Positions 1 to 7,657 of a DNA stretch of 64,000 nt are shown here, one piece after another. A program made the position numbers and the translations under genes. Under the pieces are notes generated by a model that was not told the origin of the DNA, did not search any database, and saw only the letters and a program-made list of their open reading frames with translations. The DNA is from B1 sp964355075 (GTDB lineage Bacteria > Bacteroidota > Bacteroidia > UKL13-3), in assembly GCA_964355075.1 (NCBI GenBank), contig CAYHCF010000014.1, positions 21,645 through 85,644 on the forward strand, given 5' to 3'. Positions within the stretch are counted from its first letter, which is position 1; every line of letters starts with the position of its first letter.

Positions 1-2
1 AT

Positions 3-215
3 TTTATTTCTTTATTTAGTGATTTAAATCCACATATTCATTTTGGGGGCGATAGTGCTGCATTTTGGGGGCCTTTGAGCTGGACAATGATATTTGGTTT
101 AAGTTTTGCAACATTTTTAACTTTGATATTAGTTCCGGTTATGTTACTTTTGTCAGACAATTTGAAAAAACGCATTGGCTTGCCTACAACAAAACGTAAA
201 GAGCAAGCGTTATAA
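3..215 (+). CDS. RND-family efflux transporter, C-terminal end (partial)
   Basis: Only the last 70 codons are inside the window; the frame is open from base 3 to a TAA at 213-215. The visible part has a short soluble stretch, then a hydrophobic segment with PLSWTMIFGLSFATFLTLIL followed by VPVM, then a basic cytoplasmic tail (KKRIGLPTTKRKEQAL). This matches the last transmembrane helix of AcrB/CzcA-type inner-membrane RND pumps, where an FxLxFATxLTLxxVPV-like string precedes the C-terminus. Substrate cannot be told. A rho-independent terminator follows 50 bases downstream, so this is the last gene of its unit. A related MMPL-type transporter is less likely. Confidence 0.75.
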   Translation, partial: FISLFSDLNPHIHFGGDSAAFWGPLSWTMIFGLSFATFLTLILVPVMLLLSDNLKKRIGLPTTKRKEQAL

Positions 216-264
216 AGATAATTGCACCTAGGGGTAGAAGTGCAATTTGTTTCATAGGCTAAAG

Positions 265-294
265 CGGGGTCCGAGTAATCGGCCCCGTTTTTTT
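265..294 (+). terminator. Rho-independent terminator after the RND pump
   Basis: A 7-bp G+C-rich stem (CGGGGTC at 265-271 with GGCCCCG at 281-287, one G-U pair) and a 9-nt loop are followed by seven T residues. It ends the transporter unit before the ABC-F gene. Confidence 0.85.
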
Positions 295-420
295 GTGCTT
301 TTCAATCCAATCAGCCCACGCGAAAAAAACAGAAATGAGTTGCAATTATTGCATAAGAAGGAATTAAAACAAGCGGGAAAATTCGGATCTTTTTATCTGT
401 GTAAAGTGAATGAATAGGAT

Positions 421-428
421 TACCTTTG
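421..428 (+). promoter_or_regulatory. -7 promoter box of the ABC-F gene
   Basis: TACCTTTG matches the Bacteroidota -7 consensus TAnnTTTG exactly and lies 21 bases before the ATG at 450. No clear -33 TTTG is seen. The predicted short leader contains ATG AAT AGA TGA (442-453), whose stop overlaps the ABC-F start codon. Confidence 0.55.
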
Positions 429-449
429 CAACCCTTTAAAAATGAATAG

Positions 450-2084
450 ATGATCTCAGTTGCTAATTTAAGTTTACGCTATGGTAAGCGTATTTTGTTT
501 GAAGATGTAAATGTAAAATTCACTCCGGGAAATTGTTATGGCGTAATTGGTGCAAACGGTGCCGGAAAAACTACTCTCCTGAAAATATTATCCGGCGAAA
601 GCGACCCTACAACCGGAACCGTTTCTATGTCACCGGGAGAACGAATGAGCGTATTGAAGCAAAATCATCATGAGTATGATGAATTCCATGTATTACAAAC
701 GGTAATGATGGGGAACAAAAAGTTATATGACATCATGCTCGAAAAAGATGCCATATACCTGAAACCAGATTTTAACGATGAAGACGGACATCGTGCCGCT
801 GATCTGGAGGGGCAATTTGCAGATCTGGAAGGATGGAATGCAGAAAGTGAGGCAGCCAACCTCTTAAGTGATTTGGGAATCCGGGAGCATCAGCACCAAA
901 TCCTCATTAGAGATTTAAATGGGAAGGAAAAGGTACGCGTTCTTTTGGCTCAGGCTTTATTTGGGAACCCCGATGTATTATTATTGGATGAACCAACCAA
1001 TGACTTGGATGTGGAAACGATTAGCTGGCTCGAAAATTTTTTGGCCGATTTTCAGAATACCGTGATTGTGGTTTCTCACGACCGACACTTTTTGGATGCA
1101 GTTTGTACCCATATAGCAGATATTGATTTTGGGAAAATTCAGCAGTATGCCGGCAATTATACATTTTGGTATGAAAGCAGTCAACTGGCATTGCGTCAGC
1201 GGAGTGATCAAAATAAAAAAACAGAGGATAAACGAAAAGAATTGCAGGATTTTATTGAAAGATTTAGCGCCAATGCTTCCAAATCCCGTCAGGCAACCAG
1301 CCGTAAGAAATTACTTGAAAAACTGGTTGTGGATGATATAAAAGCTTCTACCAGAAAATATCCGGGGATCATTTTTAAGCCAGAGCGGGATTGTGGCGAT
1401 CAAATATTAAGATTGGAGGGTCTGGCAAAGAAAAATAATGAAGGGATTTACTTGTTTAAAGATATTTCATTTGCATTGGATAAAGGAGATAAAGTTGCCA
1501 TCTTGTCTCGCGATCATATGGCCATTTCTACCTTTCTGGAAATATTAATGGGTAATGAAAAACCGGATGCAGGAGAGTTTATCTGGGGTCAAACGATTAC
1601 CTGTTCCTTTTTACCCAACGAAAACCGAAAATACTTTACCGGAGATTATAATCTTATTGATTGGTTACGTCAGTATTCCATCGACAAGGATGAAACTTAT
1701 ATTCGCGGATTTTTAGGAAAAATGCTATTCAGCGGCGATGAAGTTTTTAAAATGTCTTCTGTCATTTCAGGGGGTGAAAAGATGCGTTGTATGATTTCAA
1801 GAATGATGCTGACCAATGCCAATTGTCTGATCTTGGATGAACCCACCAATCACCTTGATTTAGAATCTATTACTGCGTTTAACAATGCATTAATGGATTG
1901 GAAACACAATGCCATTTTTACTTCACATGATCATGCCTTTATGGAAAGCATTGCCAACAGGATTATTGAAATTACGCCTTATGGGGTGATAGACAAAAAA
2001 ATGACCTACGATGAATACATCACAAGCGAAAGAATCAAGGAACAACGTGAGCAAATGTATCAGGGAATGGCGATTAATAGCTGA
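450..2084 (+). CDS. ABC-F family ATPase (YbiT/YkpA-like)
   Basis: Soluble protein with two ABC ATPase domains and no membrane helices, as in ABC-F factors that act on the ribosome. The 544-aa length fits YbiT-like members. NBD1 has a good Walker A (GANGAGKT, residues 34-41) and Walker B with the catalytic glutamate (DEPTND, E181), but its signature is LNGKE (156-160) instead of LSGGE. The linker carries the family phrase RFSANASKSRQATSR. NBD2 has a normal SGGEK signature (440-444) and DEPTNHLD, but its Walker A is replaced by SRDHMAIST (353-361) with no lysine. From memory, a worn NBD2 P-loop is a trait of this subfamily, so the gene is probably intact. Whether it gives antibiotic resistance or is housekeeping cannot be told. 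Confidence 0.9.
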   Translation: MISVANLSLRYGKRILFEDVNVKFTPGNCYGVIGANGAGKTTLLKILSGESDPTTGTVSMSPGERMSVLKQNHHEYDEFHVLQTVMMGNKKLYDIMLEKDAIYLKPDFNDEDGHRAADLEGQFADLEGWNAESEAANLLSDLGIREHQHQILIRDLNGKEKVRVLLAQALFGNPDVLLLDEPTNDLDVETISWLENFLADFQNTVIVVSHDRHFLDAVCTHIADIDFGKIQQYAGNYTFWYESSQLALRQRSDQNKKTEDKRKELQDFIERFSANASKSRQATSRKKLLEKLVVDDIKASTRKYPGIIFKPERDCGDQILRLEGLAKKNNEGIYLFKDISFALDKGDKVAILSRDHMAISTFLEILMGNEKPDAGEFIWGQTITCSFLPNENRKYFTGDYNLIDWLRQYSIDKDETYIRGFLGKMLFSGDEVFKMSSVISGGEKMRCMISRMMLTNANCLILDEPTNHLDLESITAFNNALMDWKHNAIFTSHDHAFMESIANRIIEITPYGVIDKKMTYDEYITSERIKEQREQMYQGMAINS

Positions 2085-2164
2085 TCTTGGGATGTGAGGA
2101 AACAACTTTTTCAGAATGTGAAAGGATTGAAATTATCAGGAATGCTTCGTTTAAAAGAACCAAA

Positions 2165-2244
2165 GGCCGCATAAGCGGCCCCGGTCCAACCTTTACTCAA
2201 GCTATGGCGAAGCCATAGCAAGCTCTTAAGTAGGATTGGTGGGG
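2165..2244. repeat. Compound hairpin element in the gap after the ABC-F gene
   Basis: The 339-base gap 2085-2423 holds a perfect hairpin GGCCGC-ATAA-GCGGCC (2165-2180), then a larger imperfect hairpin (2179-2244) whose tip is GCTATGGC-GAA-GCCATAGC (2201-2219). Its arms also pair through CCCC/GGGG, CCAA/TTGG, CCT/AGG and ACT/AGT. No T-run follows, so it is not a standard terminator. A REP-like repeat or a structured RNA are both possible. Confidence 0.6.
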
Positions 2245-2273
2245 CAATAATTTAGGCTTCAGCAGGGTTTCTA

Positions 2274-2354
2274 TTAATTGCTAATCAGTTCCAAAAGAAC
2301 CAGTACGATCACAATCAACACAAAAGAAAAAATGGCTATCTTTTTTGCTTTCAT
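2274..2354 (-). CDS. Possible 26-aa single-span membrane peptide
   Basis: A short open frame starts with ATG and encodes MKAKK, then an uninterrupted hydrophobic run (IAIFSFVLIVIVLVLLELI) and the ending SN. The pattern of three lysines followed by about 18 apolar residues is what a small inner-membrane protein looks like. It lies between the LytTR regulator and the hairpin element, in the same direction as the regulator's operon but downstream of it. I recognise no family. An open frame this short can arise by chance in A+T-rich DNA, so the call rests only on the charge and hydrophobicity pattern. Confidence 0.3.
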   Translation of the reverse strand: MKAKKIAIFSFVLIVIVLVLLELISN

Positions 2355-2423
2355 TTGAAAATCAAATATGAACAAAAAATTGCCTGCTAAAATCCAAATC
2401 AAATAACTGGTAGCTTTGAATGA

Positions 2424-3215
2424 TTAAATGGTTGACGTTTTTATGATGTCGGCGAACTTGTCAATTGAATTCTGGAAAATCTCTTTTTTTCTTCTGGAAA
2501 TCTCCACTTCAGCACCATCAATCATTACCGCTATTCCTCCCTCACCTTTTATATATCTTTTTACGTATTTCAGGTTGATCAAATTCGAATGATGAACCCT
2601 GCAAAATCCGTAATCTTTTAATAGATCTTCATAATCCTTCAGTGTTTTAGAAACCAAAATAGGTTTTTGTTCTTTTAAAAGAAAAAACCGGGTATAATTG
2701 GTATCCGACTCACATCTGATTATTTCATCCAAAGGAACAAACAAAATTCCATCGGATGAAGGCAAAGATAATTTAAAATTTTGTATATTTATCGTTTTTA
2801 AGTTTTCCAGTAAATTTTCCAATTGACTTTGAGGTTGGTAATGGTTTGAACCTCGTTTTTGGATGGTTTTCTCAATTGCAGCCGCTAATTCTTCCGGATC
2901 AATAGGCTTGAGTAAATAATCTATAGCACTGAATTTGAATGCTTTAACAGCGTATGAATCATAAGCAGTTGTAAAAATAATGTCAAACGACCTGTTCTTT
3001 AATTCGTTCAATAAATCAAAACCATTTTTATACGGCATTTCAATATCAAGTAATACGAGATCGGGTTCTCTGGTTTCTATCAGTTTCTTTGCCTCTTCAA
3101 CATTGGCAGCCTCCCCCACTATATTAATATGTGGTATGGAAAGTAGTAGCGCTTTCAATGCGTTTCTTCCACGTAATTCATCTTCAACCAGAATGGTTTT
3201 TAATCCTTTACTCAT
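2424..3215 (-). CDS. LytTR-family response regulator
   Basis: Cytoplasmic transcription regulator of 263 aa. The receiver domain (about residues 6-122) has the acidic pair E11-D12, phospho-acceptor D57 in LLDIEMP, the conserved Thr (FTTAYD) and Lys (LLKPID). A LytTR DNA-binding domain follows (about 150-250), with the typical VPLDEIIRCESD and RVHHSNLINLKYVKRY strings. It overlaps the 3' end of the upstream sensor-kinase gene by 8 bases, so the two are translationally coupled and form a cognate pair. The sequence gives no clue to target genes. This is the AlgR/AgrA/LytR regulator class, common in Bacteroidota together with LytS-type kinases. Confidence 0.95.
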   Translation of the reverse strand: MSKGLKTILVEDELRGRNALKALLLSIPHINIVGEAANVEEAKKLIETREPDLVLLDIEMPYKNGFDLLNELKNRSFDIIFTTAYDSYAVKAFKFSAIDYLLKPIDPEELAAAIEKTIQKRGSNHYQPQSQLENLLENLKTINIQNFKLSLPSSDGILFVPLDEIIRCESDTNYTRFFLLKEQKPILVSKTLKDYEDLLKDYGFCRVHHSNLINLKYVKRYIKGEGGIAVMIDGAEVEISRRKKEIFQNSIDKFADIIKTSTI

Positions 3216-6195
3216 ATTTGATCGGAATCTGTAAAACGACCTTTGTTCCGCAAGCTAAATTATTTTTATCTTTTAAATCAATAATTTCAATTTTAGGATT
3301 TGATCCAAAGGTGCGTTTTAGGATTTTCATTCGTTCATCAGCAATCTTTACACCTTTTGATTGATGTAAGGTGCTCTTGTTTTTCTTTATTTCTAATGCG
3401 GCTTCTCTTCCAATTCCGTTGTCCTCCAATTCACATCGCAATAAATCATACGATAAAGAAACCATTCTGATCTTAAGAAATTTTTCTCCCTGCTTATATT
3501 GTAAACCATGCCAGATTGCATTTTCAATATAAGGTTGGATCAAAAGAGTGGGTATCTTTCCGTCAACATTTATTTCTTCATCAATTTCGAATTCGAAGGT
3601 GAAATTATTATTCATGCGCAGCGCTTCGAGTTCCACATATAATTTTAAGAAAGATAATTTTATGTGAATATTTACAAAAGGGTGTTCAGAAATATCCAGA
3701 ATAATTCGCATCAGTTTGGCAAATTTGCTGAGGTATTTTGCTGCCTGAGCTCCTTCATTATTTAAAACAAAATCTTGTATGGAATTCAAAGAATTAAAAA
3801 TAAAGTGAGGGTTCATTTGTGCTCTCAGGGCTTTTAGTTCCAATTCAGCTATCGTCTTGATATTTCTGGTTTTTTCCTGCTCTTCTTTAATAATTTTATT
3901 TAAATTGTAATAAATAAGAAAGGCAATACCTCCTGATAATACAATAAAGATACAAATCTTGAACCACCAGGTTTGCCAAAAGGGGGGAATGATGGAAATA
4001 CAGATTTCTGCAATTTCTTTGCTTAAGTGATTATCTCCGTTGCTGGCACGTACTTTAAAAATATAATTACCGGGCAGCATATGACCAAAACTGGCGAACC
4101 TTCTGTTTCCTGCATCATTCCAGTTTTCCTGTAATCCATCCATTTTATAATAGTATCGGTTACTTGCCGAAAAACTAAAATCGAGTGCTACAAATTCAAA
4201 CGTTAAATAATTATCACGATAACCTAAATAATAATAATCCTGATAAGCTACCTCTTTATCATTGATGAGTAATTCTTTGATGGAAACTTTACAATTTATC
4301 GTATCCTCTTTTATCAATTCGGGATTAAACAAATTAAAACCGTTAATTCCTCCAAACACAAATAATCCCTTACGCGTTTTTATAGCACTCGATTCAATAA
4401 ACTCATTTCCTTGTAAACCATCATGAATATCAAAATTTTGGAGAGTATTGGATAGGGGTTGAAGTCGGGTCAGGCCGGCATTTGTGCTGAACCAGATTTC
4501 ATTATTTTTATCATCAATCAAAATACCATAAATATTGTTATTTCCGAGTCCGTTATGGGTGTTTATTTTTTGAATTAATTTTTGTGGAGTCAATTTATAT
4601 ATTCCCTGATTTACTGAACCCAACCAGATATTTCCAAATTTGTCTTTGGCAATCTGAGAAAAGAAGGGTTCTTTTTTTTCTTCCGTTAGTTTAACCGGAG
4701 AAATAAACTTTGTGGTTGTATTCAGTTTATATAAGCCGGCCGCAGTGGTCAATAGCAATTCTTTTGGGTTATTTAACAAGATCATTCTTATGTTATTGGA
4801 TCCCAGGTTAGAATTTCCGATGCCATAGTATTCAAGCGTTTTTTCTTTTTTAATATCATATAAGAAGAGACCCTCTTCTCCTGCCAGCCAAAAAACATTT
4901 TCCTTCCATTTTAGGATTGATTTAACGTCACTGGTAATGGGCTTAATTTCATTAAGGGTATTTAGTTTTTTAAGGACATTTCTTTTTGAATTATAAATAT
5001 ATACGCCGACCGATGTTCCTAGAATAAAGAAGTTACCATTACTATCGGCAGGAGTAATCGCGTTTATCAATAAATCGGTTTTAAGTAAAATGTTTGTTTG
5101 ATGGGTTATCGGATCAAAATCACCAAGATCTCCGGCTGCAATCGCATAAATAAGATGACCATTATTACATTCAATAAAGGAAAGTAAATTTTTAAATTGA
5201 TTATATTTATTTGAAATACCCGGCCCAATCCATGTAAACTTGAACCGGTTAGGATGATATTTATCCAGACCTGCTAAACTCAAGCCCAACCACAGGTTTT
5301 GGTTTCTATCTGAATACAAACATTTTACATGATTATCAGATAATGAATAGGGCTCATCAGGATTGTTATGATAAGCTGTTTTCTCCCCTGTTGAATCTAT
5401 CTTAAACAAACCCAGTGAGGTTGAAACCAACAGGTACTTTTGATAGGACAAAATAGAAGTGAATTGATTCAGTTCAGGGAATTCAATTTTTCTGTAAGCA
5501 ATCAAGGTTCTTTTTTTTATGAAACCGGTTTGTACAACACCATTTGCCTCAACCCAGGATAGTTCCCCGTTATCCCCGCAGGCAAATCCTTTTATAAAAG
5601 ATACAGGTTCGTAGGTAATGGCCGCAAATTTCTGATTGAAGGGGTAGTAAAAATAAAAACCGCTTGAAATGCTTATCAATAGTTTTCCCTGATTAAATTT
5701 TGAAATTCCGGTGACCGGTTCAGAAATGGGTGTTGAAGAAAATTTGCCTGTTGTTGCGTTTAAAATAAATAATCCGTCATCAGATCCTACTAAAATTAAA
5801 TTGCCTAAACAATAAATAATTTTTGGTTTAAATATATTTTTTGGGAAAAGATAATTTTTTGAAATAAAGCTTTTGATGTGGATCAGGCTTATGCCGTTTT
5901 CAGTTAATACGGCTAAATGAGTATGATAAGAAGATAAACCGACAATTTTACCCGGGAGAATGGCTTCTGTATTTTTATCATCACTTCTGAAAATATCAAA
6001 TGAATACCCGTCAAACCGGTTTAAGCCATCATCTGTGCCCAGCCACAAAAATCCTTGTTCGTCCTGGGTTATTGCGTGAACCGAATTTTGTGATAATCCC
6101 TGCTTTTCATTGATATGCTCGAAAAGCATTTGTTGGGCATTCGACATAAGTGACCAACAGAAAAACAAAAACAGAAGAAATATTTTTTTATTCAC
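3208..6195 (-). CDS. Two-component sensor kinase with periplasmic propeller, LytS type
   Basis: 995-aa membrane sensor. It starts at a GTG followed by a signal sequence (NKKIFLLFLFFCWSLMSNAQ). About 700 residues of propeller repeats follow, seen as recurring FLWLGTDDGLNRFDGYS-like and IWLGSVNQGIYKL-like strings (Reg_prop class), then a Y_Y_Y-type Ig-like domain (about 660-740), one transmembrane helix (about 750-770) and a His_kinase/HATPase module. The phospho-accepting His is H797 in MNPHFIFNSLNSI; ATP-lid residues appear as QPYIENAIWHGL and EDNGIGREAA. The pair with the overlapping LytTR gene is clear. Unlike hybrid SusR-type regulators, kinase and regulator are separate here. Ligand unknown; propeller sensors often respond to glycans or envelope signals. 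Confidence 0.93.
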   Translation of the reverse strand: MNKKIFLLFLFFCWSLMSNAQQMLFEHINEKQGLSQNSVHAITQDEQGFLWLGTDDGLNRFDGYSFDIFRSDDKNTEAILPGKIVGLSSYHTHLAVLTENGISLIHIKSFISKNYLFPKNIFKPKIIYCLGNLILVGSDDGLFILNATTGKFSSTPISEPVTGISKFNQGKLLISISSGFYFYYPFNQKFAAITYEPVSFIKGFACGDNGELSWVEANGVVQTGFIKKRTLIAYRKIEFPELNQFTSILSYQKYLLVSTSLGLFKIDSTGEKTAYHNNPDEPYSLSDNHVKCLYSDRNQNLWLGLSLAGLDKYHPNRFKFTWIGPGISNKYNQFKNLLSFIECNNGHLIYAIAAGDLGDFDPITHQTNILLKTDLLINAITPADSNGNFFILGTSVGVYIYNSKRNVLKKLNTLNEIKPITSDVKSILKWKENVFWLAGEEGLFLYDIKKEKTLEYYGIGNSNLGSNNIRMILLNNPKELLLTTAAGLYKLNTTTKFISPVKLTEEKKEPFFSQIAKDKFGNIWLGSVNQGIYKLTPQKLIQKINTHNGLGNNNIYGILIDDKNNEIWFSTNAGLTRLQPLSNTLQNFDIHDGLQGNEFIESSAIKTRKGLFVFGGINGFNLFNPELIKEDTINCKVSIKELLINDKEVAYQDYYYLGYRDNYLTFEFVALDFSFSASNRYYYKMDGLQENWNDAGNRRFASFGHMLPGNYIFKVRASNGDNHLSKEIAEICISIIPPFWQTWWFKICIFIVLSGGIAFLIYYNLNKIIKEEQEKTRNIKTIAELELKALRAQMNPHFIFNSLNSIQDFVLNNEGAQAAKYLSKFAKLMRIILDISEHPFVNIHIKLSFLKLYVELEALRMNNNFTFEFEIDEEINVDGKIPTLLIQPYIENAIWHGLQYKQGEKFLKIRMVSLSYDLLRCELEDNGIGREAALEIKKNKSTLHQSKGVKIADERMKILKRTFGSNPKIEIIDLKDKNNLACGTKVVLQIPIKYE

Positions 6196-6440
6196 CCCAA
6201 GCTCTTAAAATTAAAACAATATACGATTAACTATTGAAATGAGTATCACTAATATTTGAAAACGCCTACGTCCTCAATGAAAGTATAAATAAATGCAGTT
6301 GAATATTCATACCGGTTGTTCATTTTATTTTACAGCATTTTAAATCCCATCTAATAATTTGAAGAAGAAAACTAAAATTATAGACTTTTCAAATAATATT
6401 GCATTATCGGATTTATTCATAAAATAATGAAGCAAATTTT

Positions 6441-6448
6441 TATCTTCG
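6441..6448 (+). promoter_or_regulatory. Possible variant -7 box of the SRPBCC gene
   Basis: TATCTTCG, one base from TAnnTTTG, lies 23 bases before the ATG at 6472. The same octamer appears before the PKD gene (12668-12675, minus), and TATTTTCG before the M36 gene. No -33 element is evident. The rest of the 276-base gap 6196-6471 shows nothing else recognisable. Confidence 0.3.
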
Positions 6449-6471
6449 TTATTCAATAAATATACAACACC

Positions 6472-7500
6472 ATGCAAGCACTGAAAATCATCCTCTTTTC
6501 TTTTCTGGGAATTATTATATTACTCCTGATCATTTCTTTTTTTCTTTCATCCGGATCCCGTGTATCACGTTCTATGCAAATGAAGGCAAAGCCCGGGCAG
6601 GTTTTCCAATTGGTAAATAATTTCAAAAACTGGCCTCAATGGAGCCCCTGGCATAAAAAGGATACCACTGCGGTTTATACCTATAACGATATACCTGAAG
6701 GTATAGGATCGGGCTTTACCTGGAAAAGCAATAATAGTGAAGTGGGAAGCGGTTCCATGACCATTATAAATGTATTGCCAGATCGAAAATGGCAGGCCGA
6801 AATGACCATGAATGGAATGGGAACTTCTAATGCCGATTTTAATATTGAGCCAAATGATAGTGGAATAAAAGTTACCTGGGTTATGGAATCAGATGGAAAA
6901 GGAATGCCATTCTATTGGAAACCATTGTCGAAATACATGAATTTATTTATTGAAAAAATGGTGGGTCCTGATTTTGAAGAGGGTTTAAATAATATAAAAA
7001 ATATAGTTGAACAGGCTCAGGCTAACGTAATAATGATTGCTGGTTTTGAAGCTGAAATAAAAGAATTACCATCCATGAAATATATCGGAATTCGTGGCAA
7101 ACTTAAGGGGGCAGAAATTGGATTGAAATTAAATGAGTTTTACACACAGTTAATGGGGGAAATGAAAAAGCAGGGAGTTGAACAGGCAGGTGCACCTTTT
7201 ACCATAAATTATTCTGCAAATGCTGATACCTATGATATGGAAGCTTGTATCCCCGTGAAAGGATCAATGTTGGTGGGCGGTTTTATGAGATCAGGTAATA
7301 ATCCTGCAACCAAGGCTTTGGTAATAAAATATTATGGGAATTATGTAGGCACAGGATTGGTTTATCAGCCGGGATTCGATTACCTTTCGCATAATAATCT
7401 CAAAGTAGTGGGAGCTCCAATGGAATTTTATATTACCGACCCGATAATAGAGAAAGACACCGCGAAATGGTTAACTGAAGTTGTTTTGCCATGTAATTAG
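6472..7500 (+). CDS. Membrane-anchored SRPBCC plus GyrI-like domain protein
   Basis: 342 aa in three parts: an N-terminal transmembrane helix (about 4-27, IILFSFLGIIILLLIISFFL); an SRPBCC/polyketide-cyclase-like domain (about 30-182), recognised by FQLVNNFKNWPQWSPW and the GSGSMTI strands; and a GyrI-like small-molecule binding domain (about 195-342) with the strings LPSMKYIGIRGKL and YDMEACIPV. Both folds bind hydrophobic ligands, so a sensor or carrier role near the inner membrane is likely; no catalytic residue can be named. It stands alone, divergent from the sensor kinase. Function beyond domain assignment is unknown. Confidence 0.8.
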   Translation: MQALKIILFSFLGIIILLLIISFFLSSGSRVSRSMQMKAKPGQVFQLVNNFKNWPQWSPWHKKDTTAVYTYNDIPEGIGSGFTWKSNNSEVGSGSMTIINVLPDRKWQAEMTMNGMGTSNADFNIEPNDSGIKVTWVMESDGKGMPFYWKPLSKYMNLFIEKMVGPDFEEGLNNIKNIVEQAQANVIMIAGFEAEIKELPSMKYIGIRGKLKGAEIGLKLNEFYTQLMGEMKKQGVEQAGAPFTINYSANADTYDMEACIPVKGSMLVGGFMRSGNNPATKALVIKYYGNYVGTGLVYQPGFDYLSHNNLKVVGAPMEFYITDPIIEKDTAKWLTEVVLPCN

Positions 7501-7645
7501 AACATTCCTGTCCAGACTCTCGACTAAATGGACACTAATTTGTTGCTTGGATATTGGTAATTTTTGAGTCGAAACAGCTCTGCAAAAAGCCAATGATAGT
7601 ATGCTAAAAACACTTTCTAATATATGATCCTTCCGCTTTTTTGCA

Positions 7646-7653
7646 TACCTTTG
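7646..7653 (+). promoter_or_regulatory. -7 box placed 4 bases before the rocD start codon
   Basis: TACCTTTG is a perfect TAnnTTTG match ending 4 bases before ATG 7658. Transcription from it would give a leaderless or nearly leaderless mRNA. No -33 TTG is seen at the usual distance, and the preceding 157-base gap shows nothing else. Confidence 0.45.
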
Positions 7654-7657
7654 CAAA

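Noticed and set aside
450..2084. ABC-F as a pseudogene because of its worn P-loop
   Set aside because: Reading frame is complete and all other motifs are kept; the loss in NBD2 appears to be a subfamily trait.
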